A stretch of 37,290 nucleotides of DNA from Candidatus Accumulibacter sp. 66-26 (GTDB lineage Bacteria; Pseudomonadota; Gammaproteobacteria; Burkholderiales; Rhodocyclaceae): contig MKUH01000010.1 in the NCBI GenBank assembly GCA_001897745.1, positions 1 through 37,290 of the forward strand, written 5' to 3'. The translations under genes were made by a program, and so were the position numbers. Under the pieces are notes generated by a model, which saw nothing but the letters and a program-made list of their open reading frames with translations, searched no databases and was not told the origin of the DNA. Below are positions 17,577 through 25,428 of this stretch, in pieces. Every line of letters begins with the position of its first letter. The stretch's first letter is position 1.

Positions 17577-17795
17577 ATGATGAGGAAGCGAGGAATCGAC
17601 GTGAGCACTACTGGGAAAAACAGGCGAGGTCCGCTCTACCTGTCGGCTGGCGGCTTCGACCACAGCGCAGCACACGGCCGTCGTGGTAGCCCCGCAGGAA
17701 TCCTGGTGGGACTGATGCGCGCCGCCAGAAATCGATTGACGCGAAGGCCGCCTGGACCTGCGACTCGCGTCGCCACACGGGGAGTATTCGAATGA
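17577..17795 (+). CDS. Possible small leader ORF before ccmF
   Basis: This short frame of 72 codons starts from tandem ATGs at 17577 and 17580 and ends with its stop overlapping the ccmF start as ATGA. The sequence is rich in Arg and Gly and resembles no family I know. The overlap and its place directly after the MerR-type promoter are the only support. It may be a translated leader, the remains of a lost gene, or chance. Confidence 0.25.
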   Translation: MMRKRGIDVSTTGKNRRGPLYLSAGGFDHSAAHGRRGSPAGILVGLMRAARNRLTRRPPGPATRVATRGVFE

Positions 17796-19774
17796 TCCCG
17801 GAGATCGGGCACTTCGCCCTCATCCTGGCCCTTTGTGTCTCCGTCGTCCAAGGCACACTCCCCCTCATCGGTGCTGCGAAGAACAGCCCGGCATTGATGA
17901 GCGTGGCGCGGCCGGCCGCGCAGGCCCAGTTTGCGTTCATTGGCATTGCTTTCGCCTGCCTCGTCTACGCCTTCGTCGGCAACGACTTCTCGGTCATCAA
18001 TGTGGCGAGGAACTCGAACAGCAACTTGCCGCTGTTCTATCTGATTGCCGCGTCCTGGGGCAGTCATGAAGGATCGATGCTGCTTTGGGTGACGATGCTC
18101 GCGGCGTGGGGGCTCGCCGTCAGCATTTTCAGTGCGCGCCTGCCCGATGAGATGGTTGCCCGCGTGCTCGGCGTGATGGGCTGCATCGCAGTCGGCTTCC
18201 ACCTTTTCCTGCTGCTGACCTCCAATCCATTCGAGCGTCTCCTCCCGGCAGCGCCGGACGGCCGCGATCTCAATCCTCTCCTCCAGGATCCCGGGATGGT
18301 CTTCCACCCGCCGTTGCTTTACATGGGCTACGTCGGTTTCTCGGTCGCCTTCGCGTTCGCTATCGCGGCACTGCTTGGCGGCCGCCTCGACGCGGTTTGG
18401 GCGCGATGGTCACGCCCATGGACGACGGCGGCCTGGTGCTCGCTGACGCTGGGAATTGCGCTGGGCAGCTGGTGGGCCTATTACGAGCTGGGCTGGGGCG
18501 GCTGGTGGTTCTGGGACCCGGTCGAGAATGCCTCTTTCATGCCCTGGCTGGTTGGCACCGCGCTCATGCACTCGTTGGCGGTCACGGAGAAGCGGGGCAG
18601 CTTCAAGAGCTGGACCGTGCTGCTGGCGATCGTCGCCTTCGCTCTCTCGTTGCTCGGGACGTTTCTCGTGCGCTCCGGGATCCTGACCTCCGTGCATGCG
18701 TTCGCCACCGATCCCAAGCGCGGCATCTTCATTCTCGCTTTTCTGGTCATCGTGATCGGGCTGTCACTCACCGTCTATGCCTGGCGCGCACCCAAGGTCG
18801 GAACGGGAGGCGCGTTCGCGCTGGTTTCGCGCGAATCGTTGCTCCTCGTTAACAACGTATTGCTCGTCGTTGCAAGCGCATCGGTCTTGCTCGGCACCCT
18901 CTATCCCTTGTTTCTCGACGCCCTCGGACTGGGCAAGATCTCGGTCGGCCCACCTTACTTCGACGCGATCTTCGCTCCATTGATGGTTCCGGTCGTCCTG
19001 CTCATGGCCATCGCGCCCTTCGTGCGGTGGAAGCAGGCTGCATTGGGCGATATCGCGAAGGCACTCGGCGCCGCGTTCGTCGTCGCCCTGATCGTTGCCG
19101 TGGCGCTTCCGTTCCTGATGGGACGATGGTCGACCTTGACCGCGGTCGGCATTTTGATCGCCGTATGGCTCGCCCTCTCTTCGATCGTCGGTCTCTGGGA
19201 CCGGATAAAGGGAGCGCAGTCGAGCGGAGATCTGTGGTCAAGGATCAGGTCGCTCCCCCGCGCCTTCTACGGAATGCACCTGGCGCACTTTGGCATCGCG
19301 GTCTTCATCTTCGCTGTTGCAATGGTGAAAACCTACGAGGAGAGCAAGGACGTCAAGATGAAAGTGGGAACGACCGTCTCGGTCGGCGGCTATCGCTTCG
19401 AGTTCGCGCAGACTAGCGAAATCAGGGGCCCCAACTATCGTGCGGTCCGCGCGACGATCAACGTCGCGAGAGACGGCGAGCAGGTCGGGACGATGTTCCC
19501 GGAGAAGCGGACATATGACGTGCAGCGGATGCCGATGACCGAGGCGGCGATCGACTACGGGCTCACCCGCGATCTGTACGTCGCGCTAGGCGAGCCGCTG
19601 GACGAGAACACTTGGGTCGTTCGCGTCCATCACAAGCCCTTCGTCAACTGGATCTGGATCGGCTGCATCTTCATGGCACTGGGCGGCGCCCTGGCCGCAT
19701 CCGACCGCCGTTATCGTGCCGGTGCACGACGCGCGAGTCCGCAAGAAACCGCGACGGCCGCTGCCGCCGCCTGA
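17792..19774 (+). CDS. ccmF: Cytochrome c maturation haem lyase subunit CcmF
   Basis: This 660-residue inner-membrane protein has many membrane helices and the periplasmic WWD motif (GWGGWWFWDPVENASF) that handles haem. CcmF with CcmH and CcmI joins haem to the two thiols of apocytochrome c. Length and motif are normal. It is the first large gene of an operon with ccmG, ccmH and ccmI, but ccmABCDE, which deliver haem, are absent, so it must use haem-loaded CcmE from the host. Confidence 0.96.
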   Translation: MIPEIGHFALILALCVSVVQGTLPLIGAAKNSPALMSVARPAAQAQFAFIGIAFACLVYAFVGNDFSVINVARNSNSNLPLFYLIAASWGSHEGSMLLWVTMLAAWGLAVSIFSARLPDEMVARVLGVMGCIAVGFHLFLLLTSNPFERLLPAAPDGRDLNPLLQDPGMVFHPPLLYMGYVGFSVAFAFAIAALLGGRLDAVWARWSRPWTTAAWCSLTLGIALGSWWAYYELGWGGWWFWDPVENASFMPWLVGTALMHSLAVTEKRGSFKSWTVLLAIVAFALSLLGTFLVRSGILTSVHAFATDPKRGIFILAFLVIVIGLSLTVYAWRAPKVGTGGAFALVSRESLLLVNNVLLVVASASVLLGTLYPLFLDALGLGKISVGPPYFDAIFAPLMVPVVLLMAIAPFVRWKQAALGDIAKALGAAFVVALIVAVALPFLMGRWSTLTAVGILIAVWLALSSIVGLWDRIKGAQSSGDLWSRIRSLPRAFYGMHLAHFGIAVFIFAVAMVKTYEESKDVKMKVGTTVSVGGYRFEFAQTSEIRGPNYRAVRATINVARDGEQVGTMFPEKRTYDVQRMPMTEAAIDYGLTRDLYVALGEPLDENTWVVRVHHKPFVNWIWIGCIFMALGGALAASDRRYRAGARRASPQETATAAAAA

Positions 19775-19801
19775 AACCCGATTCGAACTGAGGACCTACG
19801 C

Positions 19802-20329
19802 ATGGCCCGTTACCTGTTGCCCCTCTCGATATTCATCGTCCTGGCCGGCTTCCTCGGCTACGGATTGAAGCTCAATCCGCGTGAAGTGCCGTCGCCGCTG
19901 ATCGACAAACCGGCCCCCGCCTTTCGCGTTCCCCAGTTGCACGCCGCCGACAAGACGATCACCCCGGAAGACATGCGGGGCAAGGTCTGGCTGCTCAATG
20001 TCTGGGCCTCCTGGTGTGCCGCCTGCCGACAGGAGCATCCGCTGCTGGTCGAATTCGCGCGCCGCAACGTGGTTCCGATCGTCGGGCTGAGCTACAAGGA
20101 TCGGCGGGAGGACGGTCTTGCCTGGCTGAAGGAACTGGGCGATCCCTACGTGCTGTCCGCATTCGACCTCGATGGTCGAGTCGGCATCGATTACGGCGTG
20201 TACGGCGTCCCCGAGACGTTCCTGATCGACAAGGCCGGCATCATCCGGCACAAGCACATCGGCCCGCTGACGCCGGAGGCGCTCGAAAGAACGCTCCTGC
20301 CCAAGATCAGGGAACTGTCGGGAGCGTGA
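19802..20329 (+). CDS. ccmG: Thiol:disulphide oxidoreductase CcmG/DsbE
   Basis: This 175-residue thioredoxin-like protein is anchored by an N-terminal membrane helix and faces the periplasm. The active site is WCAAC within LLNVWASWCAACRQEHP, and GVYGVPETFLID provides the cis-proline loop. It keeps the CXXCH thiols of apocytochrome c reduced. It starts 27 bases after ccmF. The DsbD alpha-like protein encoded at 9128-9583 is of the kind that normally feeds electrons to CcmG. Confidence 0.95.
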   Translation: MARYLLPLSIFIVLAGFLGYGLKLNPREVPSPLIDKPAPAFRVPQLHAADKTITPEDMRGKVWLLNVWASWCAACRQEHPLLVEFARRNVVPIVGLSYKDRREDGLAWLKELGDPYVLSAFDLDGRVGIDYGVYGVPETFLIDKAGIIRHKHIGPLTPEALERTLLPKIRELSGA

Positions 20330-20332
20330 CCC

Positions 20333-20818
20333 ATGGCTAGACGATGGCTCTTCGCCTTGTTGCTCGCTGCGTCCACAACCGTGTTGGGAGCGGAAGCGCT
20401 ACCCGTATCGCCGGATCCGGAATTGGAACGGCGCGTCATGGCGATCGCCGAGGAACTGCGCTGTCTGGTTTGTCAAAACCAGACGATTGCCGACTCCCAC
20501 GCTGAACTCGCCACCGACCTCAAGAACCAAGTCAGGCAGATGCTCAAGAGCGGCAAGACCGACCGGGAAATCAAGGAATTCATGGTGCAGCGCTACGGCG
20601 ACTTCGTCCTCTATCGGCCTCCGATGAAGACGACCACCTGGATGCTCTGGGTCGGCCCCTTCCTCCTCCTCTTGGGCGGCTTGGGAATCCTCCTCTTCAA
20701 GCTGCGGCTGCGGACCAAACGCGTCGTCGACGAGCCGATGGTCACCGAACAGCACGCGCGAGCCCGCGTGCTGCTTGCACCGGCGACCAACAATCAATCC
20801 ACCACGGAGTCCATATGA
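20333..20818 (+). CDS. ccmH: Cytochrome c maturation protein CcmH
   Basis: This protein of 161 residues has a signal peptide, the redox motif LRCLVCQNQ, and a C-terminal membrane helix (TWMLWVGPFLLLLGGLG). It reduces apocytochrome c for haem ligation together with CcmF. It starts three bases after ccmG and overlaps ccmI as ATGA. Confidence 0.95.
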   Translation: MARRWLFALLLAASTTVLGAEALPVSPDPELERRVMAIAEELRCLVCQNQTIADSHAELATDLKNQVRQMLKSGKTDREIKEFMVQRYGDFVLYRPPMKTTTWMLWVGPFLLLLGGLGILLFKLRLRTKRVVDEPMVTEQHARARVLLAPATNNQSTTESI

Positions 20819-21720
20819 TTGCCTTCTCCATCGTCGCCGCCCTGATGGTGATCGGGGCCCTTTTGTTCCTCGTGCCCCCATTGCTCGGCAAGCGCAAGAA
20901 GGCCGCCGACGTTTCGCACGGCGAGGCCAACCTGTCGATCTACCGGGATCAGCTCAAGGAACTGGACGGCGACTTGGCCAATGGAGTGATCGACCGACTG
21001 CAGCACGACTCGGCGAAACGCGAACTCGAGCGCCGCGTCATCGAAGAGGTCGAGTTGGCCGCCGATCGGGCAGCAGGGGGCTCCGGCGTGAAGTGGGGCT
21101 GGGCTGGCGTTTTGTCGTTCACCATGCCTGTGGCCGCGTTCGGGACGTACCTGGCTTTGGGCACACCTGCCGCACTCGACGCAAGCCGAACTGCGGACCG
21201 ACAGATCCAGCGGGACGCGCATGAACTCTCGCCGCAGCGGCTCGCCGCGATGGTCACCCAGCTCGGGGAGCGCCTGCAGGCAATGCCCGAAGACGCGGAA
21301 GGCTGGCTGATGCTTGCCCGGACGACGGGCGCCATGGCGCGATACGAGGACTCTGCAGACGCCTACCGGCAGGTGGTGCGGCTCGTCCCCAACGACGCGC
21401 AACTGTTCGCCGATTTTGCCGACACGCTCGCCATGGCACAGGGCCGGTCGCTGGCTGGCGAGCCTGAGCGCCTCATCGAACGCGCGCTCGCGGTCGATCC
21501 GCGCAACGTCAAGGCGCTCGCGCTGGGCGGCACGGCTGCCTTCGGTCGTGGCGATTACGCGCAGGCGTCAACGCTGTGGAAACGTGTGCTTGAAATCGTT
21601 CCGCCAGATTCCGAGATGACTCAACGGATTCAGGCGAGCCTTGCGCAGGCAGCGGATAGGTCAAATGCCGGGCTCGACGGGGACAGCAAACGACCCGGGC
21701 GATCTGCTGGGGCGATGTAG
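20815..21720 (+). CDS. ccmI: Cytochrome c maturation protein CcmI (TPR)
   Basis: This protein of 301 residues has two N-terminal membrane helices flanking a cytoplasmic loop with YRDQLKELDGDLANG, typical of CcmI/CycH, followed by periplasmic TPR repeats from about residue 155 (AEGWLMLARTTGAMARYEDSA and later units). It acts as chaperone for the apocytochrome C-terminus. The start overlaps ccmH. It is somewhat short but complete. Confidence 0.92.
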   Translation: MIAFSIVAALMVIGALLFLVPPLLGKRKKAADVSHGEANLSIYRDQLKELDGDLANGVIDRLQHDSAKRELERRVIEEVELAADRAAGGSGVKWGWAGVLSFTMPVAAFGTYLALGTPAALDASRTADRQIQRDAHELSPQRLAAMVTQLGERLQAMPEDAEGWLMLARTTGAMARYEDSADAYRQVVRLVPNDAQLFADFADTLAMAQGRSLAGEPERLIERALAVDPRNVKALALGGTAAFGRGDYAQASTLWKRVLEIVPPDSEMTQRIQASLAQAADRSNAGLDGDSKRPGRSAGAM

Positions 21721-21846
21721 TCTCGTCGGGACAGGTTCACTTTTGAAATTTCACCACGTATCGGTACAGCCGGCGACCAGTCTTTGAACGACCGTTCGTC
21801 GCGCAATAGCGACACCATTCCCCCGACATTTGACAGGCATGAACGC

Positions 21847-22296
21847 ATGAAGCAGTCACTCTGCAACAACCAAAGCGCTGATTCGCGGACTTGGCAGATG
21901 CTGTTCGGCGCCTGGCTGGTGGCCACAGTGTCGACGCTCGGCGCCTTGTTTCTCGGCGAGGTGATGGGCTACACGCCGTGCGTGCTGTGCTGGTATCAGA
22001 GGATCGCGATGTTTCCGCTGGTCCCCGTGCTCGCTGTCGGGCTGCTGTCGTTCGATCCGCGCGCCGTGCGCTACGCGTTGCCCCTGGCCGTCGCCGGCCT
22101 GGGCTTCGCCGTATTCCACCTGATGCTGGTCGCGGGCTGGATTCCGGAGAGCATCAAGCCCTGCCAGCAAGGCGTGCCGTGTTCGGACGTCCAGGTGGTC
22201 TGGCTGGGGTTTGTCACGATTCCGCTCCTCTCGGTAGCGGCGTTCTCAACCATCGTCGGCTTGTTGCTGGCGATTCATTTCAAGAGTTCACGATGA
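21847..22296 (+). CDS. DsbB-family disulphide bond formation protein
   Basis: This four-helix membrane protein of 149 residues has TPCVLCWYQRI at the first periplasmic edge and KPCQQGVPCSD in the second loop, the two cysteine pairs that oxidise DsbA and pass electrons to quinone. The compact form is closer to BdbC-type proteins than to E. coli DsbB. ATG 21847 is preferred over an upstream TTG at 21784. It overlaps the next gene as ATGA, so the two are a matched oxidase pair. Confidence 0.92.
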   Translation: MKQSLCNNQSADSRTWQMLFGAWLVATVSTLGALFLGEVMGYTPCVLCWYQRIAMFPLVPVLAVGLLSFDPRAVRYALPLAVAGLGFAVFHLMLVAGWIPESIKPCQQGVPCSDVQVVWLGFVTIPLLSVAAFSTIVGLLLAIHFKSSR

Positions 22297-22946
22297 ACAA
22301 GAAATTGCTTCTTGCCGGCTCGGCGATCGTAATGTTGGTGGCCTTTGGTGCCGCTGTTATGGCCTTCAAGCATCAGAGCGCACAGGAAGTCGACCGTCTG
22401 GCCGAGGCGAACCGCGCCTCGCTCCTTCGGATGCACTCGCCGACGCTGGGCCGGCAAGACGCCCCCGTCGTCATTGTCGAGTTTCTCGATCCGGCGTGCG
22501 AGACTTGTCGGGCGTTCTATCCGCTGGTCAAACAGATCATGGCCGCGCACCCGGACAAGATACGATTAGTGCTGCGCTATGCGCCTTTCCATAATGGTTC
22601 CGACAAAGTCGTCGCCGTCCTCGAAGCGGCGAGGCGTCAAGGCAAATTGTGGCCGGCACTGGAGGCATTGCTTGCGTCCCAGGAGGAGTGGTCGCCCCAT
22701 CACACGCCGCAAGTCGCGCTCGTGTGGAAGCACCTTGAAGGCTTGGGACTCAACGTGGAGCAGATGGCATTTGACATGACCGCGCCCGAGATCGCGCGGA
22801 TCGTCGAGCAAGATCTCGCTGACGCGAAAACGCTGAACGTGACAAAGACGCCGGAGTTCTTCGTCAACGGGAGGCCGATGCCAAGCTTTGGTGCCGACCA
22901 GCTCAAGGCACTGGTCAACGACGCGCTGGCTGTTGCTGCCAAGTAG
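22293..22946 (+). CDS. DsbA/BdbD-like periplasmic thiol oxidoreductase
   Basis: This protein of 217 residues has an N-terminal membrane anchor or signal (KLLLAGSAIVMLVAFG) and a thioredoxin-like domain with active site DPACETCRAFYP and the cis-proline loop TKTPEFFVNG. It should insert disulphides into periplasmic proteins and be re-oxidised by the DsbB-like protein. Mercury and lead attack exactly such thiols, which fits its place in this cargo. Substrate unknown. Confidence 0.9.
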   Translation: MNKKLLLAGSAIVMLVAFGAAVMAFKHQSAQEVDRLAEANRASLLRMHSPTLGRQDAPVVIVEFLDPACETCRAFYPLVKQIMAAHPDKIRLVLRYAPFHNGSDKVVAVLEAARRQGKLWPALEALLASQEEWSPHHTPQVALVWKHLEGLGLNVEQMAFDMTAPEIARIVEQDLADAKTLNVTKTPEFFVNGRPMPSFGADQLKALVNDALAVAAK

Positions 22947-22949
22947 AGA

Positions 22950-24617
22950 TTGTCGTTGCGGCCCTCACTGAGTTGGCGCGGGGATGTCAGTCCGCAGCAG
23001 ATCGATGGTTCGTTGGAAGGCATTCCCGCCCCTCTGCCCCGAGGAAGTGGGGCAAGATCAGAGCGCCATGTTCTCGTCGTGTTCCCCAGCCTGTTAGCGT
23101 TTGTCCTCGGCGCGGTTACCGCCACGGCATTTGCTCCTTTTGCTGCCTTCCCGTTGTCCTGGCTGACGACGGGAGGGCTCTTCCTTCTGCTTGTTCGTGC
23201 CCCTGATGTTCGATCCGCGTCGGCGTCGGGCTTCGCCTACGGTCTTGGACTCTTTCTTTTCGGAGTCTCCTGGGTATTCATCAGCCTCAACGACTTTGGT
23301 GGATTGGCCGCCCCGAAGGCGGCAGTGGCGACGCTGCTCTTTTGCGCGTTTCTGGCCATGTTCCCGGCTCTTGCAAGCGCGATATTCGTCCGCCTGCGAA
23401 GCGGGCAACCGCTTGCGGACGTGCTTGCTTTCTCCGGCTGCTGGTCCTTGTCCGAGTGGTTCCGGGGATGGCTTTTTACCGGTTTCCCCTGGCTGACCAT
23501 CGGGTATTCTCAGTCCCCGCCTTCTCCGCTCGCGGGGTATGCGCCGCTCGTCGGCGTCTACGGCGTGTCGTTCTTCACCGTCGTCGTCGGCGCGTGCCTT
23601 ATGGCCGACCTTGTCGCCGCTCACCGTCTTGCGCACCGGCCGGCATGCCCTTCAAGATTTGGCCTGGCGTTTGCGATTCCACCGCTCGTGGCCGGGCTCG
23701 TCGTGCTCGGAGGAGGACTCCTCGCGCAACAAGTCCAATGGACGTCGGCCGTCGGTCCGCCAATTCGGGTTGCGCTCCTGCAGGGAAATATCTCGCAGGA
23801 GGTGAAATGGCAGCCCGCGCGTTTCTCCCAAACCCTGGCGACGTACTACGCGCTGACAAAGGACCATCCCGCGCGCTTGACGATCCTGCCGGAGACCGCC
23901 ATCCCGGCGTTCCTGCATCAGGTCCCCGAGGACTACCTTGCGAACTTGACGCGCGTCGTGCAAGGGCGAAACGGCAATCTCTTGCTCGGTACCGTCATTG
24001 GCGATGACGAGAACTACTCGAACGCAGTCGTTTCACTCGGCACGCAACCGCCGCAGATCTACAGCAAACGCCATTTGGTTCCCTTCGGCGAGTTCGTGCC
24101 GTCCGGTTTCGGCTGGTTCGTGGCGGCCATGAGCATTCCGATGTCGAGTTTTTCACGGGGAGCAGAGGATCAGCCGCCGTTCGCCGTTTCTGGCCAGCAG
24201 GTGGCAGTCAACGTCTGCTATGAGGATCTCTTCGGCGAGGAGATCATTCGCTCCGTGCCAAGCGCATCCATCCTGGCCAACGTCTCGAACACTGCGTGGT
24301 TCGGACGCCGGTCGCTGGCTCAGCCACAGCACCTGCAGATTGCCCAGATGCGGGCGCTCGAAACCGGGCGGCCGATGCTTCGCGCCACCAACACCGGCAT
24401 GACCGCCGTGGTTCTGCCCAACGGTCGGGTCGACAAGGCGCTTCCGCCGTTCACCTTGGGCGCGCTTGTTGCCGACGTGCAGGGCTACGCCGGACTTACC
24501 CCATATGTCCGCTTTGGTAACGTCCTTGCGCTGGCACTTGCACTCGTTGGCCTGCTGCCTTGCATAGTCGCGAGGGTGAAATACCGGTTGACAGCCCCCG
24601 CGAGAGGCCAGATTTGA
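22950..24617 (+). CDS. lnt: Apolipoprotein N-acyltransferase
   Basis: This inner-membrane enzyme adds the third acyl chain to lipoproteins. The nitrilase-type triad is complete: E in LPETAIPAF, K in SKRHLVPFGE, C in VNVCYEDLFG. About six membrane helices precede the catalytic domain. The open frame gives 555 residues from TTG 22950, but similarity to Lnt begins near the GTG codons at about 23080 (VVFPSLLAFVLGAV), so the true start may be there. It closes the operon. With lspA in the pbr operon, this gives the element two of the three lipoprotein-maturation enzymes. Confidence 0.93.
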   Translation: MSLRPSLSWRGDVSPQQIDGSLEGIPAPLPRGSGARSERHVLVVFPSLLAFVLGAVTATAFAPFAAFPLSWLTTGGLFLLLVRAPDVRSASASGFAYGLGLFLFGVSWVFISLNDFGGLAAPKAAVATLLFCAFLAMFPALASAIFVRLRSGQPLADVLAFSGCWSLSEWFRGWLFTGFPWLTIGYSQSPPSPLAGYAPLVGVYGVSFFTVVVGACLMADLVAAHRLAHRPACPSRFGLAFAIPPLVAGLVVLGGGLLAQQVQWTSAVGPPIRVALLQGNISQEVKWQPARFSQTLATYYALTKDHPARLTILPETAIPAFLHQVPEDYLANLTRVVQGRNGNLLLGTVIGDDENYSNAVVSLGTQPPQIYSKRHLVPFGEFVPSGFGWFVAAMSIPMSSFSRGAEDQPPFAVSGQQVAVNVCYEDLFGEEIIRSVPSASILANVSNTAWFGRRSLAQPQHLQIAQMRALETGRPMLRATNTGMTAVVLPNGRVDKALPPFTLGALVADVQGYAGLTPYVRFGNVLALALALVGLLPCIVARVKYRLTAPARGQI

Positions 24618-24915
24618 CGTGGATCGGGAGTCGATGGGCGCCTTAAGTCAGTTCCGGGGTTAACCATGAAATCGAAGCCGACTTGGAGCAGTTGCACGAA
24701 TTCGGTGTGCAGACGGAGCGTGTTTCTGGGACCTCCTCACATCGTTCCTGACGCGCTTCGCTTGTCTCCTGGCTTATTCGGCAAGCCGAACAAGCCCACG
24801 CTTCTTTTGGATTGAAAACCAATTTAAGAAAACTGTGTTCGTGACCACCACTCCATGTGATTGCGTCGGCGGACTGGTTGATCAGTTTCACTGGAATCCG
24901 CATGTAACGACGCTC
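24618..24915. other. Non-coding stretch after lnt
   Basis: No supported gene, RNA or promoter is visible. Short open frames on both strands look like remnants, for example a plus-strand piece reading HEIEADLEQLHEFGVQTERV that stops at about 24752. The stretch separates the metal core from the right-hand defence cluster. Confidence 0.4.
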
Positions 24916-25400
24916 ATGAGACCAAACCTCGATCGCGCAGTAGAACCGCATGAGAACGTACTAATCGGAAATTTTCTATACATGCTGGGCCTCATGATTG
25001 GGGCGCGATCTGGCAGCCACATACCGCCAGGCTGTGTAAACCTGCTTCAACAAACGCCTAATGACAAGCTGATTGGTGACATATTGGCCGAGTTTGACGG
25101 GGCTGTAGCGGCTTTACAGCGGCGCTTACGAACGCCAATGTTCAGGCAAAGACCACTACGAACCAGTACAAAAAAGCCGGCGATCGAATCACGCTTAAGT
25201 TATTTGCCTGGCTTTCACTGGCTTATATCGTCGGGATCGCGGTCCTATCAGCAATTGCTTGGTTCTTTGTTATTCCGGAAGCTCAGAAATCAGAAACCTG
25301 GAAGGGAGCAGCCCAATATTACTATTCCGAAGCGCAAAAAATCTGTAAAGCCCCAAGCGTTGCCAAAACGTCCGATTGCAAACCTTATGTACAGCGATAA
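24916..25400 (+). pseudogene. Frameshifted small membrane-protein gene
   Basis: From ATG 24916 a frame reads plausibly (MRPNLDRAVEPHENVLIG, later DILAEFDGAVAALQRRL) until about 25125. A second frame then carries TNANVQAKTTTNQYKKAG, a membrane helix (LFAWLSLAYIVGIAVL), and a soluble tail with two cysteines to the TAA at 25398-25400. The second part has no start codon of its own, so a one- or two-base indel between about 25100 and 25135 probably broke a single gene of about 160 residues. Family not recognised; it recalls small anchored proteins of conjugative elements, but only weakly. Confidence 0.45.
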
Positions 25401-25428
25401 ATCTGTAGTCCCCCTTTCAGCCTCACGG

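Noticed and set aside
24643..24951. Minus-strand frame of 102 codons downstream of gajB
   Set aside because: No ribosome-binding site and cysteine- and serine-rich composition; no support beyond being open.
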